Shown: in pieces, positions 22,566-35,488 of the stretch
Position numbering within the stretch: position 1 is the stretch's first letter
Layout: the number at the start of each line of letters is the position of its first letter
NCBI RefSeq assembly: GCF_907165205.1
Contig: NC_058193.1
Location: 32,315,521 to 32,379,520 of the forward strand
DNA from: Coccinella septempunctata
Taxonomy: Eukaryota > Arthropoda > Insecta > Coleoptera > Coccinellidae
Length of the DNA: 64,000 bases
Direction of reading: 5' to 3'
The notes under the pieces: model-generated
The model's input: the letters and a program-made list of their open reading frames with translations, nothing else
The model's database searches: none
What the model was told of the DNA's origin: nothing
Position numbers and translations under genes: made by a program

Positions 22566-23720
22566 AAATCTGCGCATTCATTTAGCACCAAGCCCCAACA
22601 ATTCTGTAAGTCCCTTGTAACAAATGTCTCCCCAAACAGTTACTGCACCGTCTTTGAATGGATGAAGCTTTCAGGTACTGAGGAAGATAAAATTATTTAT
22701 CTATATGCTCGATAACTTATTCGTTTCGATAAATAAAAAAAATCCACTTTTGAGTTCTAGTAGTCCTTCCCCAATCTTCTTATACCATAATAATCAATAC
22801 TTCCATAACCCAATGTACGTCAAACTTGGGAGCTTATTTCTTTCTCTGAGCCGTACTTGGAAAACTACTTTTCGAATTTGGTACCCGATGAAATATTCAT
22901 CTAGATGGCCACAAAGTTCGTGACAGTTGAGAATGATCGTGATTGAAAATCACAGGGAATTATTTATGGATAACAGAATGCATTACTTGAGATAGTGGAT
23001 TACAGATAGACTTACAGTTGAAATTTACCGCTGGAAACGAAATTAATAGATATATGAGTTTCTTCGGTATATATGTCCTTTAAGTTCGAAGTTATCGATG
23101 AATAGGACATGCCCGAATAAATTATAAACCTATCGATTTGTGGCTCATATAAAAAAGTTGCAATGAATATGTTGAAAAGAATGATGAAAAATAACATCGG
23201 AATCCTACAAAACAGAAGGTAGAAGGACATTCTACGAAAAAATATCAATATTACTTGAGTTCTAAATTGAATTAACGTGCATTATAGCACGTATGTTGAC
23301 CTGAAATTTTCCAATGGTTTGACACTTAAAATGATCCCCTAAAATATATCAACTTTCAATTCGAAACTATTTTTTGTGTTCTGAAAAATTCCATATGTTC
23401 ATACAATTTCGAAAATACTTTTTCGAAATTGTTTACATCTGCACACTCCGTAATTTGTATCTATCAATTTCAATGTACTTCTTCACCCTTCACCCCATTT
23501 TTTATGCATGCTTCTGAATTCTTCTTTCATACATTCCAGATTTCAATATAAAATGAACTGGAATGGGGGTAAAATCACTGTTGTAAACAGCTTCACCCCG
23601 AGAATATCCAGCCCTATCCTTCATCGAAATGCAGTGGGAATTTGCTATGGATAAGCTTCGGAGAACATGGAAATTACACAGCCGTTATAACAGAACCGTC
23701 TTAGAAAAAAACTTTTCTTT
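22566..23720. other. Unique spacer, no gene recognised
   Basis: This is AT-rich sequence with only short frames. A small hairpin ACGTGC-ATTATA-GCACGT sits near 23275-23292. Confidence 0.4.
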
Positions 23721-25047
23721 CATTTGAAAACGAAACAGACGAGATTACAGACGAAATAAATTTTTTCGATAGAAATGCTCGGACAGGTCGATTTCTGTTT
23801 TGAGGGGGACAACTTAAGATGTAGGTTACGGACGCATAGCGCTTCAACCCTTGCTACTACAACCCTCACCCCCAATTTTTGAATAGGGAAGATGGGGTGA
23901 GTGATACCTCATTTGAAAGGTATTTTTATACTGATTTCAGCACAGTAATTGTTTTTTCATTTTATGCATTAGTTCTCGAAATATTCTCAACTAAGTATTT
24001 GAAAATGAAGTGGTGTTTCCATGGCACTTGTAGTATTTTTTTGTGAAAAATCGACATTTTGAGCTTCAAAACAACCATAACTGTGGCTTCCTTCCTCCAA
24101 TCCACTGACATAGAAATCTTTAATCAAGATGTCGAACAAACAAAGCGTATTGCGAAGGAGCTCAATCTTGCTGAAACTCAATCTAAATTATCTTCGATAT
24201 AATTTGCGGTATTTCCAATAACATGCGGTAACACTTGATCGATAGAAATCTCCAAAAAGTCCAAATACGTACAATATCTCTAATCAGATTACCAGGTAAG
24301 AAAATCAAATCATTAATGATGCCACAGAAATATTCCAGTCCCAATTCGTGAAACGATTTCCGACTTAATTATGAAGTGTTTTCTCAGTTGGCTTCAATAA
24401 TGTTTTCATTTTGTTGATTATTGAATTCATATCTTTTTCAAAAAAATGAGAATCGATAATTTTTCATTTATTACGAACAGATCATTAAGTTGGCTTACTG
24501 GTTCTTTGACATGTGAATTATTCTTAGTTTTGAATCGAGACTTGTATGTGTTCTAATTCATTGTTCGACATGGTTTATTCAATTGCAGAGCGGGTGGAAA
24601 TAATTTCACTTTTTTTTGCAAACAATCAATGTGCGAATAGAACCGCAGAATTCTTCAATCAACTTGTGGCTTCAAAGGAAGCCACAGTCATGGTTGTTTT
24701 GAAGCTCAAAATGTCGATTTTTCACAAAAAAACACTACAAGTGCCATGAAAACACCACTTCATTTTCAAATACTTAGTAAAGAATATTTCGGGAACTACT
24801 GCATAAAATGAAAAAACAATTACTGTGCTGAAATCAGTATAAAAATACCTTTCAAATGAGGTATCATTCCTTCATCTTCCCTATTCAAAAATTGGGGGTG
24901 AGGGTTGTAGTAGCAAGGGTTGAAGCGCTATGCGTCCGTAACCTACATCTTAAGTTGTCCCCCTCGAAACAGAAATCGACCTGTCCGAGCATTTCTACCG
25001 AAAAAATTTATTTCGTCTGTAATCTCGTCTGTTTCGTTTTCAAATGG
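23721..25047. mobile_element. Fold-back element with 370-bp inverted arms
   Basis: The left arm, 23721-24093, is the reverse complement of the right arm, 24677-25047, with few differences. Both hold GAAACAGACGAGATTACAGACG, CGCATAGCGCTTCAACCCTTG and the GAAGTGGTGTTTCCATGGCAC segment. The right arm runs on to GGCCACCCTGTATAT, a plausible terminus (ACAGGGTGGCC when inverted) that the left side lacks. The spacer of about 580 bp holds a gene-fragment candidate at 24571-24666. Confidence 0.8.
24571..24666 (+). pseudogene. Fragment resembling an insect HTH (DUF4817-like) ORF start
   Basis: The frame reads MVYSIAERVEIISLFFA, then NNQCANRTAEFFNQ, and ends exactly where the right arm of the fold-back begins. 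It resembles the opening of the DUF4817-type helix-turn-helix found on many insect repeat-associated ORFs (Y-ER-EI---Y-----N-R-TA--FN-R). Only about 32 residues survive. It may be a piece of the element's own lost ORF or a captured fragment. The assignment is from memory of the motif pattern only. Confidence 0.4.
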
Positions 25048-25916
25048 CCACCCTGTATATGAGCTTTCTCAGATGCATCGAAACTTGTGTAATAATGTCG
25101 TGCATCAAGCCAGAAAGTAAAAATTTGATCAACTGATTAAAGCACTTCTTCGAGGACTCTAGTCACTCGACTTTAAAGAACAAATTCCTGAAACAGCTGC
25201 TTATAATCACCAAGTGGAAGAACATTTCAAAAAGCTATGTTAGATGGTAAATTAAACAAGCAGATTCTCTTTTTCCGGTTAAGATTGTTGATTGAGTATG
25301 TGAGGACCTAAATATGAGAAACACCGACATGTCTATTGTGCACAAGCACAAGGAAACTTCAATTCCAGTTCTAGACCGAATGAAGAATAGATTCGGTACA
25401 AATTGGCGAATGCGCCTTATATCAACGAGATAACTTAATTTCACGTTGTATTCTCGTGCACTCTACGAAAGTCTCCATGTGGGAATGGCGGTCGATATTC
25501 CCCAATAAATTTCCAGAAAGCATGTGTCTAACTCCGGGTGAATAGCTGCGAGGTAACAGTATCTGACCTGTGTACACTCGGGGATGTTGTGGGAAACTTT
25601 TATACTCTCAAGATCGAAATTGAATCTTCAGCTCATAAAACTGGTAATGTCGTATAATTTCGAGAGACGTGAAAGGAACTCCTTTGAACTTTCAGTGCTT
25701 TTTCACTGAAAGTGCGCTCATAAGATTTTTCTTTGTGTGATATTCGTTCATGATGTCTGCCAACCTTTTTACAACTCACTGAAGTATGAATTATTTTTCT
25801 GCAGTTAAGTACTGAAGTTCCATTACTCTGAAAGTATTGAAACTTCCTCTTGAAGCATATACTTTTATATAGATCATTAAATCAATATACAGTGCCAAAT
25901 ACATACTTATTTAGTT
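25048..25916. other. Unique spacer, no gene recognised
   Basis: A perfect 10-bp hairpin (ACTTTCAGTG / CACTGAAAGT, 6-nt loop) lies at 25688-25713 without a following T-run. Short ORFs are unrecognised. Confidence 0.4.
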
Positions 25917-26420
25917 GGGTCTTGACGAATTTTCAACTTTCGACATGTGTATCTCCTAGAAAAATCATTGGTGATCTAAAAGTTATGAATATTCCGAAGG
26001 AGCAACTCTTCTAATCTGAGAATTTCATCCATCTCGGCACAACCGTTCTGTCTTGAGGAAGTTTCCACTGACCCCATCTTTTTTGGAATTTTTCGACGGT
26101 CATCTTTCGAGTCGCTTATCTTGCAGGAAAATTATTGTAGATCTAAATGTGACACATATTCTGAATGAGAAATTCTTCTAGTAATAAATCTGAGAATTTC
26201 ATCCATCTCGGCACAATTTTTGGGTCTTGAGGAAGTTTTAACTGACCCCATCATTTTGGTAATTTTTGAAGGTCATCTTTCGAGTCGTTTATCTTCCAGG
26301 AAAATTATCGTATGTCTAAACGTGATACATATTCTGAAAAAGCAGCTCTTCTAGTGAAAAATCCGGAAATTTCATCTATCTTGGCACAACCCTTCGGTCT
26401 TGACGAATTCTCAAGTGAAA
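25917..26420 (-). repeat. Tandem array, three units of about 174 bp
   Basis: Anchors CATCCATCTCGGCACAA recur at 26026, 26200 and (CATCTATCTTGGCACAA) 26373, giving spacings of 174 and 173. Each unit also has GTCTTGAGGAAGTTT-ACTGACCCCATC and TCATCTTTCGAGTCG-TTATCTT-CAGGAAAATTAT. The same unit occurs inverted at 52957-53260, next to the 493-bp array. Confidence 0.85.
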
Positions 26421-26890
26421 TTCGCCATTTTTGAAAAATGCCATTTCCAAGATGAAAATCTGAACGAAGGTATATAGGCTTTCGAAATTGCTCGCAATAC
26501 ATTAAGCGTGTTAGAAAACCTATATTTCCATACCAAAATTCCAAATATCTGGCCCTGTTTAGGAGAAAATATTTTTTTTTGTTTTTCCACTTTTCATTTT
26601 CGAGTTGACTACGAAGATCTCTCTGGAGTGCGATTCTCTATTGAATCATCAACGGTTCGGTTTATAGAATCTTCAAAACTGAATCTTTCCACACCATATC
26701 CTAGGACAGCAATAGAATATCCTGATTTTCAGACAGAGTTGCAAATATGTCATTTTAGGGGAGAAAATCGAGATTTTCGAAATCGATCTTTTGTGCTAGG
26801 GTGGAAGCCTAGGCAACGCTGATTATATAACCGGAAATCCCAATTTGATCAGACGAATGTAACAGGAGATATCGCATATTGAAATTTCGA
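26421..26890 (-). repeat. Single diverged 493-bp unit, inverted relative to the 51-kb array
   Basis: The reverse complement matches the array at 50909-52966 in order: AAATGGCATTTTTCAA, the ATATAGGTTTTC segment, TGGAAAAACAAAAAAA, the gene-like GGAGTGCAATTCTC segment, CAGGATATTCT and the GATATCTCCTGTTA segment. It directly abuts the 174-bp units, just as in the other locus, so the two unit types form one composite element. Confidence 0.8.
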
Positions 26891-28090
26891 AATGACGAGG
26901 GAAAAGCCTCAATCATTATCAAAGCATAGATTCGTCATAGGAAAACAGCTCCACAAAACAGTTCTATATGCACACTAGTTGTAGCATAAACCCAACAGAA
27001 CTCTGATATAAATCAATATAGAAGTTATATGTAAATGGACATCAGAATATTCATATACATGCCCCCATCTCGATTGCATTATTGTAAGAAGAGGAGCGTG
27101 GTAGAATTCAATTAAACATGGAAGTAATCAAAAGATTCATTACATTCATTCCCTCCATATGTATATTTACTCAGTGTTCGAGGATTATTAGGTTTCGAAT
27201 TCAATAATATGATGAACGAGGAATGGGAATATACAGGATGTTCATACAAGTTTTTTCTCAGTAGAGAGCTTCTTCCCAATCTTAATTAATCAATTACTTC
27301 CTTTTCTATTCTGAGACGTTCTGTGAAATCAGCTGAGAATTTTTCAAATTCGATTTTATTTAACAGTTTTCCTGTATTTTTGGCACAGTAAGTTCATGGG
27401 CTAGACATAGAGAGAATGACGATGTCTTTCCAATCCCAATGAAAAAGGTAAAAATCCCGAATACTGGAGCCAGTTAGTTGCGTGTTGATAATACCAACGT
27501 GCAATCTTGAGCCACTTCCAGGGTATCACTAGCACTCCTGGAGCTCAGAAAATAACGTACGACAATGGATCGTGACTGGTCAAGAAGCGGACATGCTATT
27601 AGAACACGGATTCCAGCCCTTATTCGAAGTTGAGCCCAGAGTTCGTGATCCCTGGCGAATGCCAATATTTCATTTAGTGCCTTTCATTCGGCCGGCCTGT
27701 ATTGTATAGTTTCACTTAAAAGAATCGATACTTCGTTGGAATCCCATTTTCTAACGTTTCGCGAATGATTCGAAGCTTATTTATGGGATTGGTGCAGGAT
27801 ATGGGTACCTAAGGGCAATGTCTTTGAAAAGATTCCGTGCTATCTGATCTGGATGGTTCCCTTTTCTAACTGGATACCTTACAGGATGTTGTGCATCAGG
27901 AGACACCTAATGGGAAACGTTCTAGCATTAATCCAGGAATCCAGATTCTGTGAGGATCACTTGGTGTAGGAATGCCTCGTTATTGCAAGCCAACGAAAAA
28001 AATTTGTAAGAGCAGGTTATATCCTTGAAGGCATCAGATATAGTAGAGTTCATTAGAATTCTGGAACTGGATGGCGAGCTAGAGTAGACA
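26891..28090. other. Unique sequence ending in a shared mariner flank
   Basis: No convincing gene is seen. A 63-codon minus frame (27474-27665) is unrecognised. The last 105 bp (27985-28090) duplicate the flank of mariner copy 1. Here the frame DIVEFIRILELDGELE ends in TAG just before the mariner. Confidence 0.4.
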
Positions 28091-29382
28091 TACGAGGATG
28101 TATTGATATCTAGTTAGCCTAGACCAGTTCCATGCATGAAAAAAAAAATTGCGTTACTATAGCAACGAACAATAACTCATTAGAAGTGTCAGTGTGAAGT
28201 TTGAGGTCAAAAAAGTAAACCAGAGTTACGCAATAAATCAAAAGAAAGAAGATGTCCACTGAAATTGTGGAAATCGAAAAATTGGAGTATCGAGCCATCA
28301 TCAAGTATTTGAAAGGGTTAAGAGGCAAGCAGATTTACCAAGATATGCTTAACAGCCTTGATGATCAATGCCCTTTTTATGCGACCGTGAAAAATTGGAC
28401 TGCAAGCTTCAAAAGAGGTAAATTTTCCATTGAAGATGATGACCGATCGGGAAGGCCAGTTTCTGTGTCAGTCCCCGAAAATATCGATGCAGTTCATGAC
28501 ATGATTTTATCAGACCGTCGAATTGGGCTAAAACGGATATCTGAAGCAGTGAATATTTCATACGAACGCGTTCATCAAGAAGTTCACGTCAATTTGGACA
28601 TGAGAAAAATTGCTGCAAAATTAATCCTTAAATGTTTGAATGTTGACCAAAAGCGTGCAAGGGTAAAAGCATCGTGTTCGATCTGTGCTCGATTTGAAAA
28701 CGATGTAGACTTCTTAAACCGAATTATTACTGTGGATGAGACTTGGGTACATTTCTACGATCCAGAAACAAAGCAACAATCGATAGAATGGCGACACACT
28801 GGTTCTCCCAACACTTAAGAAGTTTCGTCTCCAAAAATCTGCTGGAAAAGTTCTTGTTTCAGTTTTTTAGGATTGACATGGAGTAATCGTGATTAATTTT
28901 TTGGAGAAGGGTAGAATAATAACCGAAGATTACTATTCGACAATACTGACCACTCTACGAGAAAAATTAAAGAGAAAAGACGAGGAAAGCTGTCCAAAGG
29001 TGTTTTGTTTTTGCAGGACAACGCTCCTCCACAGAAATCTCATGTTGCCATGCAAAAAATTCGTGATTTAGGGTTTGAATTACTAGAGAACACTCCCCTT
29101 ATTCACCAGATTTGGCTCCATCGGACTATCATCTCTTTCCTCAACTGAAAAAAAGTTCAAAAAGTCGTAAATTTTCTTCCAACGAGGAGGTTATAAAAGC
29201 TGTGGAGGTCTGGTTCGCAGAGCAAGAAGAAACATTTGTTTTGAAAGGTCTAGAGACGTTGCAGGTTCGCTCTAATGATTGGATACAATTGAGAGGAGAA
29301 TATGTTGAGTAATAAAATATTTTGACATTGATATTTTTTTTGGTTCTATAGTAGGCTGAGAATTTTTCAATATATCCTTGTA
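28091..29382 (+). mobile_element. Mariner element, copy 2 (full length)
   Basis: The 5' end is TACGAGGATGTATTGATATC at 28091 and the 3' end is TTTTTCAATATATCCTTGTA at 29382. At 1292 bp it is the usual mariner length. It has both ends and all coding parts, with the transposase broken by point lesions. Confidence 0.9.
28252..29312 (+). pseudogene. Mariner transposase pseudogene (DD34D), copy 2
   Basis: ATG 28252 opens 188 codons: MSTEIVEIEKLEYRAIIKYL, the HTH with RIGLKRISEAVNISYERVHQ, and ITVDETWVHFYDPETKQQSI with the first catalytic Asp. A stop at 28816-28818 follows THTGSPNT after a small frame change. Later fragments in other frames give INFLEKGRIITEDYYSTILT, a lost-frame version of the QDNAP-HKSHVA motif, and APSDYHLFPQLKKSSKSRKF with SNEEVIKAVEVWFAEQEE. 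The original stop TAA is at 29310-29312. Confidence 0.9.
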
Positions 29383-30447
29383 GTGGCGAGAACATATTGC
29401 ACTGCGATTAATCCACTTTTTTGAGCAGAGTATTATAGTGACATTACGTCAATGACTCTGATTTATAGCTAGAGGCTGTATGGTAGCGTATTCTATGAAG
29501 AGATAGAGTAATTCTTCACAGTCTCTACTCTCCAGAACTGTCTGTCCATAATTTCTGCCCAACTACCCCGTTATAGCCCGAATTTGCGGCAGTTAACGAG
29601 TCTGAAATTCCCACAGTTGCGTAAAAACTTCGTTTGGAACTTTCATAATTGACTGCATTCTGCCTACGATGTAGGTACTGAAATTTTCATATTCTGGCGG
29701 ATGTGTCGAGGAAGTTATCATTTGAAATTCACCGGGTGTTTCCCTCTTCCAATGAAAAACCCGGAAAGGGAGATCCCGTGGGAATTTTAGTGAGAAGCGC
29801 AAGGGGTGTGAGCATGTTGTGCTGTAATTTTCAATCAGGATGATAAAGAGGACGAAAAAGGAACTTTTGTAGTTGTTGTCGACCGAGACATATCTATTAT
29901 AGTTATATTCATACTCGAAACGTATATTTTTCAACTAAAATCGGTGAAATATAAGTCGCACCATGAAGATTAGATGCGAATTTACGATTGCAGAACTGAA
30001 ATTTTTAAGAGAATTCAAAATTGCATGAAATGAAAAAATTTTTTGAATTTGTTTTCCCAGGAACAACTGGCAATTTGCAGATTAACGTTTCGAAACTGAG
30101 GATATCACAGTAAATGCGGTATTCCAGATAGATATTAATTAATACACGACTACCAATATGGCCATTATGGAATTTCAGTTCCTGAACCATTTGCGAGCAT
30201 TAAATCAAATCATCATAAATTCAATTGATTCCCTTCCATGATCCATGAGTGGAATCGTGCAAGAGATTAGGTTATCGTATGCGGATTTGTAGGGACGATG
30301 TTAGCGCACAAAACAACCCAAACCCCAATGTTGTCGATTCGGAAATCAATGAAAAAAAATCTTTTACGAGTTTGGAATACTTGAGTGTTCGTCTAGGTAC
30401 ATATTCTACATAGTCTTGATTAGAAAATATTCATTAGGCAATTCAGA
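29383..30447. other. Unique spacer, no gene recognised
   Basis: The 29440-29900 block is GC-richer and not repeated in the window. A minus frame at 29593-29934 is unrecognised. Confidence 0.35.
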
Positions 30448-31426
30448 TAGTTGGAAAGCCGACGATGCTAAAACGGGATTTACTCGAGCCTCGTGGAGAC
30501 CTAGTGGATTCTGAAGATTAGATGATAGAAAGGAAAAAAAGGTTCTAAAATGTATGCACTTTCAGCGGTGGGGAAAGCGTTTGCAGGTTTTCAAAGATGT
30601 AAAAAAAAATCGTCAGGTGTACTAATCAGGGGGGTTTTCTTGATTTGACTGTTCGAAGATGATAACAAGTCATTTTTTTTTAATATCTCCCTTCCTGTAC
30701 CTCCAATCGTTTCTGTATTCATCACAGAAGTTGAAGATAATAAAATTCTCTACAACTTTTGTATGAAGTAATTTTACACACTCTCAACCGTTTTCGAGTT
30801 AGAGGGCGATAAGGGTGAGGAGCTTAGCCACACATGCGAAAGGCCAAGGTCATTGTAGAAACCCAGCCTGATGTACATTCATCGTCATATATCTCAAAAA
30901 CTTTCGGACGTAGAAAAAATTGCTTCAGACGAAATTTATAGGAAATATTATGTTCTCCAACTTTTATAATGAATGCGAAACCGATTTGAAGCCCAGGAGA
31001 GGAGACAATTCGAAAAACCTCATTTTTGTGACCTTTATGGCCAATTTTTATTGTTTCGGCTTGATGAAACTGTCAGATTATATTTTTCCGTAATTCTTGA
31101 ATCATTAGCTTCAAAATACGCCACCGCGCTCGAGAATGTACACGTGACGTTTGTTTTTGCAAGTTTGGCGCCCTCCCACACATTTTCGTCCACTCAAATT
31201 GTCAGATTAAGAAAATTTATAATTTTCAACATGAAATTAACGACATAAGTATATCTCAATCTGACACGCTTGGGTATGTACCAATTGTACAATGATCGTT
31301 TTTTTTTACTATTCTGCAGGATGTCCTAGACAATTCCCCCTATATACAGGCCTTTTTTTTTGGTGAAGATACTGTAGAGGGTCCAAATTATCTTCCCTTA
31401 TATGACACGCTCGAGTTAATCCCGAA

Positions 31427-31664
31427 TTTCCCTCTTGGGCTCCCCAACTAGGAGGGCAAAGGGGAACTTATTCTAATTTTGACACTTTTTAAAATTCCTC
31501 TTAAACTTATCGTAAAGCCCGTTTGCAACAGACGAGAATACTCGAGAATTTACTCGTGAATTCATACGCAGTGAATTCTGTGCAGTTGCACATGTACTTT
31601 CGTTAGAATTTAGTGTTCAGTTGCATACAAAATAATCTCTGTCGTTTTGTTGCTAGAATTTCGT
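31427..31664 (+). repeat. 240-bp direct repeat, unit 1
   Basis: This unit runs from CCCGAATTTCCCTCTTGGGC to GTTTTGTTGCTAGAATTTCG. It is nearly identical to 32149-32391. The two units bracket the inner inverted segment 31670-32155. Confidence 0.85.
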
Positions 31665-32148
31665 AGAGAAACATAATATTTTCTATAAATTTTGTCTGAA
31701 GCAATTTTTTCTTCGTCCAAACGTTTTTGAGATATATGACGATGAATATACATCAGGCTGGGTTTCTACATTGACCTTGGCCTTTCGCATATGTGGCTAA
31801 GCTCCTCACACTTATTGCCCTCTATAACTCGAAAACGGTTGAGAGTGTGTAAAATCACTTCATACAAAAGTTGTATAGAATTTCATTATCTACAACTTCT
31901 GTAATGAATACAGAAACGATTGGAGGTAGAGGAAGGGAGATATTAAAAAAAAATGACTTGTTATCATCTTCAAACAGTCAAATCAAGGAAACCCCCCTGA
32001 TTAGTACACCTGACGATTTTTTTCATATCTTTTAAAACCTGCAGATGCTTTCCCCACCGCTGAATGTGCATACATCATAGAACCTTTTTTTCCTTTCTAT
32101 CATCCAATCTTCAGAATCCACTAGGTCTCCACGACGCTCGAGTATATC

Positions 32149-32391
32149 CCGAATTTCCCTCTTGGGCTCCCCAACTAGGTGGGCAAAAGGGTACTTATTC
32201 TAATTTTGACACTTTTTAAAACTCCTCTTAAACTTATCGTAAAGCCCGTTTGCAACAGACGAGAATACTCTAGAGAATTTACTCGTGAATTCATACGCAG
32301 TGAATTCTGTGCAGTTGCACATGTATTTTCGGTAGAATTTAGTGTTCAGTTGCATACAAAATAATCTCTGCCGTTTTGTTGCTAGAATTTC
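32149..32391 (+). repeat. 240-bp direct repeat, unit 2
   Basis: This is a second unit with a handful of substitutions and small indels relative to 31427-31664. After it the sequence becomes unique until about 33230. Confidence 0.85.
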
Positions 32392-33230
32392 GTAAAAAAT
32401 TCTTGGCTGTTGCAAACCGGCTCAAGTTACAAAATATTTTTCTTAATAATCCCTTGTAAGGTCAACCCATACGAGTGCAATCAAAGTTCTATCCACCCCT
32501 GCATTTTCCAATGTTCATTCCATTTCCATCCCACACAATTCACTCTTCTGATTCCAATCGGGAAATATTTTCGGTGGGCTTTATCGAAAAGGCAGACCCT
32601 CTACGGGAATAAAGAAATGAAGATCGCAATGGATTAGTCTTCCCCGGAACAATTTCATCGGAATGGAACGTTTCAATATATATGGTGATGGCACGAAAAT
32701 GGTATGAACTTTCATTTTTCACGCCGAATCTCCTATGAAGAACCTAATGGGCAACATCAATATCCACGTCTGCATTTACCGAAACCGCGTATCCAGGAGC
32801 CCTGAAAAGAGGAGAAGAGTGGGCATTTTACGGAGCAAAGCCGATTCCTATCTGTATAATTGCGATTGAAAAATGGATGATGCTGGCTTTATCATCGATC
32901 TTGTTATTTATTTAGTCATTAATCCACCGCAGGCTGTCATTGGAATTGGATTTAGAGTTTGCGGAATTCGCGAATTTTCAGCGATTCTGTACGTTTAACG
33001 TTTTGATGCCGATCCTGAAGTATTTCCGATCGATGTTTTGATAGATCAGCTACCAGCGATATTTTCGGTTCAAAAGTGGCTTTGGCTGTTATCAATGTCT
33101 CATAGTAGCAGGTTTTGATGGTTGCAGAAAGGTAACACATCAGTGCACAAAAATCAGTTCATTTAACTTTGAATTTTGTACGAAAACCTTGTTTTTTACT
33201 ATGTCGATTATTAGTTGGAGAGCTCAACAG
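32392..33230. other. Unique insert inside the composite element
   Basis: This stretch is not repeated elsewhere in the window and is flanked by parts of the composite element. Short frames only, none recognised. Confidence 0.4.
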
Positions 33231-34489
33231 GGAATTTACTCGAGCGTTTCAGATTAATATATGGTGAGATACCTTGGACCCTGTACCAACCAAAAATTAG
33301 ACCTGTATATAGGGGGGAACTGTCAAGGACAGCCTGTCAAAATAGTAATAAAAAAACGATCATTGTACATACTCGAGCGTGTCAGATTAGAATGTATATG
33401 GTTAATTACATGTTGAAAAGAATACATTCTCTTAATCTGACTATTTAAGCTTGACGAAACTGTGTGGGAGGGCGCCAAACTTTCAAAAAAAAACGTCACG
33501 TGTACATTCTCGAGCATGGGGACTTTTTTTCAAATTTTGAAGCTGATGATTCAAGAATAACGGAAAAAATATGATCTGACAGTTTTAGCAAGCCGAAACA
33601 ATAAAAATTGGCCATAAAGGTCACAAAAATTAGGTTTTTCGAATTGTCTCCTCTCCTGGGCTTCAAATCGTTTTCGTATTCATTATAAAAGTTGGAGAGC
33701 ATAATATTTTCTACAAATTTCGTCTGAAGCAATTTTTTCTACGTCCAAACGTTTTTGAGATATATGGCGATTAATGTACATCAGACTGGGTTTCTACATT
33801 GACCTTGGCCTTTCGCATGTGTGACTAAGCTCCTCGTGCTCATGACCCTCTAGCTCGGAAACGTTTAAGAGTATGCAAGATTGCTTCAGACAGAAAAGTT
33901 GTATGGAATTTTTCTATCTACAACTTTCATAATGAATACAGAAACGATTAGAGGTACAGGAAAGGAGATATTTAAAAAAAATGCCTTGTTATCATTTTCA
34001 AACTGTCAGATAAAGGAAACCACCCTTGATTAGTGTCAGATTAATGGGTCAACACATCTGCAACATCGAGATTAACCATCTGTATGAAAATCTGAAACGC
34101 TCGAGTATGTACAAGTAACGGTTTTTTCTGCATTTTCAAAGGACTGCTGTGACCTTGCGTCACGTCCGAATTGTCAGTATCTTGAAAAGTAGCTTCCTCT
34201 GAAACTCTGACTCTTCTGTACGGCCAGTCCCACCACGCAAACTGGCAGATTAACATGAATTTATTATCAGAGACGTAGGGTATATACAGTATCTTAATCT
34301 GACACTCTCGAGTATGTACACCTGACGATTTCTTCTTACATCTTCGAAAACCTACAGACGCTTTCCCCACCGCTGAAAGTGCATACATCATAGAATCTTT
34401 TTTTCTTTCGATTATCTAATCTTCAGAATCCACTAGGTTTCCACGACACTCGAGTAAATCCCGATTTAGCATCGTGGTTTCCCCAACTA

Positions 34490-35298
34490 TATGTGTTAAC
34501 TAAAGCACATTTGCTTCAATAATGGTGATTTCATCGTGAAAGACACAACTCTTTTTGGTCAGCCAAAAGAACTTGAAGACAAAGAATTTGAGTCCAAAAC
34601 AAATATCTTATAGAGTCCTGCTTGAATAAGCTTTTTAACGAAAAATACTGTCAGATTCTCCCAAAATTCGGAATACTAACTCAACAGCTTTGATGAAAAC
34701 TAACCTACTCCACATCCCAATTCTTCTTGCGTCACTTGCGTGGTTTTCCAAAATGATTGTCAAAATATTTACTTCTTGGGAGGGAACCTATTCCAAACAA
34801 TCTTTTCCAAAGAGACGAGATCGAGTCATGAAGTTTTTCCTTTACAGCAAAAAACGGATTCTACGTATCACACCGAGATCACAAAAAACTTGAGGGAAAT
34901 ATTCGATCGTTGTTGATACTTTTCCTGATTGAAAATTCATGAGATCGAATACGAGTTGATGAGTTTCCATTCGATCCCACGGTTTCAAAGAAAAAATTGT
35001 TAATTGCGTCGAGAAATTGAAAAGGTGGCCGTGGAAAGATGGCGAAGAGCTCCCCAAACATTACTGTCATCTTAATGAACATTTCAGGCGCTCTTGCAAT
35101 TAATTGTTCCAACTTGGCCCAGGGTAAGTGCCCCGATATTCAAGTGCGGGCGCTAACAAAGGAAATTGGATATTACGTTGTCGAACAAAATGAAATATAT
35201 CACCACATCACAGTGGGATGTGGAGGAGGAAGCTTTCCATTCTCGTCAACGTTGAAGATTATGGGAGCATATATATAAGGTCAATTTGGTAACTTTAT
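34490..35298. other. Unique spacer, unrecognised 79-codon frame
   Basis: A + frame at 35039-35278 (MAKSSPNITVILMNISGA...) is hydrophobic near its start and ends in GCGGGSFPFSS. Two minus frames overlap its beginning. I do not recognise it and would not call it a gene without transcript support. Confidence 0.3.
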
Positions 35299-35488
35299 AC
35301 AGGGTGAGTCTTTGACTCCTACAAATATTTTGAGAGTGGATTCTTGAGGTCAAAAGAAATACTTTTTACTCATAGCATTTTTTCCGAATCCGCTGGGTTT
35401 GAAGGATACAGGCTATTGAAAAACCATAAAAAATGTTATTTTTATTATCTCACAAACGATTTTATCGAATGGAATGAATTTGGGAATA

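Larger units (their letters stand above)
30448..34489. mobile_element. 4-kb composite inverted-repeat element
   Basis: The ends are inverted: TAGTTGG--AAGCCG-ACGATGCTAAAACGGG-ATTTACTCGAG on the left, and CTCGAGTAAATCCCGATTTAGCATCG-TGGTTTCCCCAACTA on the right. The left arm (30448-31350) pairs with the right arm (33295-34489) through CCTAGTGGATTCTGAAGATTAG, CTTTCAGCGGTGGGGAAAGC, AAACCCAGCCTGATGTACAT, the ATGGCCAATTTTTATTGTTTC segment and GGCGCCCTCCCACAC. Inside, another copy of the right-arm outer part (31670-32155) is flanked by a 240-bp direct repeat. No transposase frame was recognised. Confidence 0.75.

Noticed and set aside
25688..25713. Perfect 10-bp hairpin as a possible terminator or miRNA precursor
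   Set aside because: The stem is too short for a miRNA precursor, no T-run follows, and no gene ends nearby.
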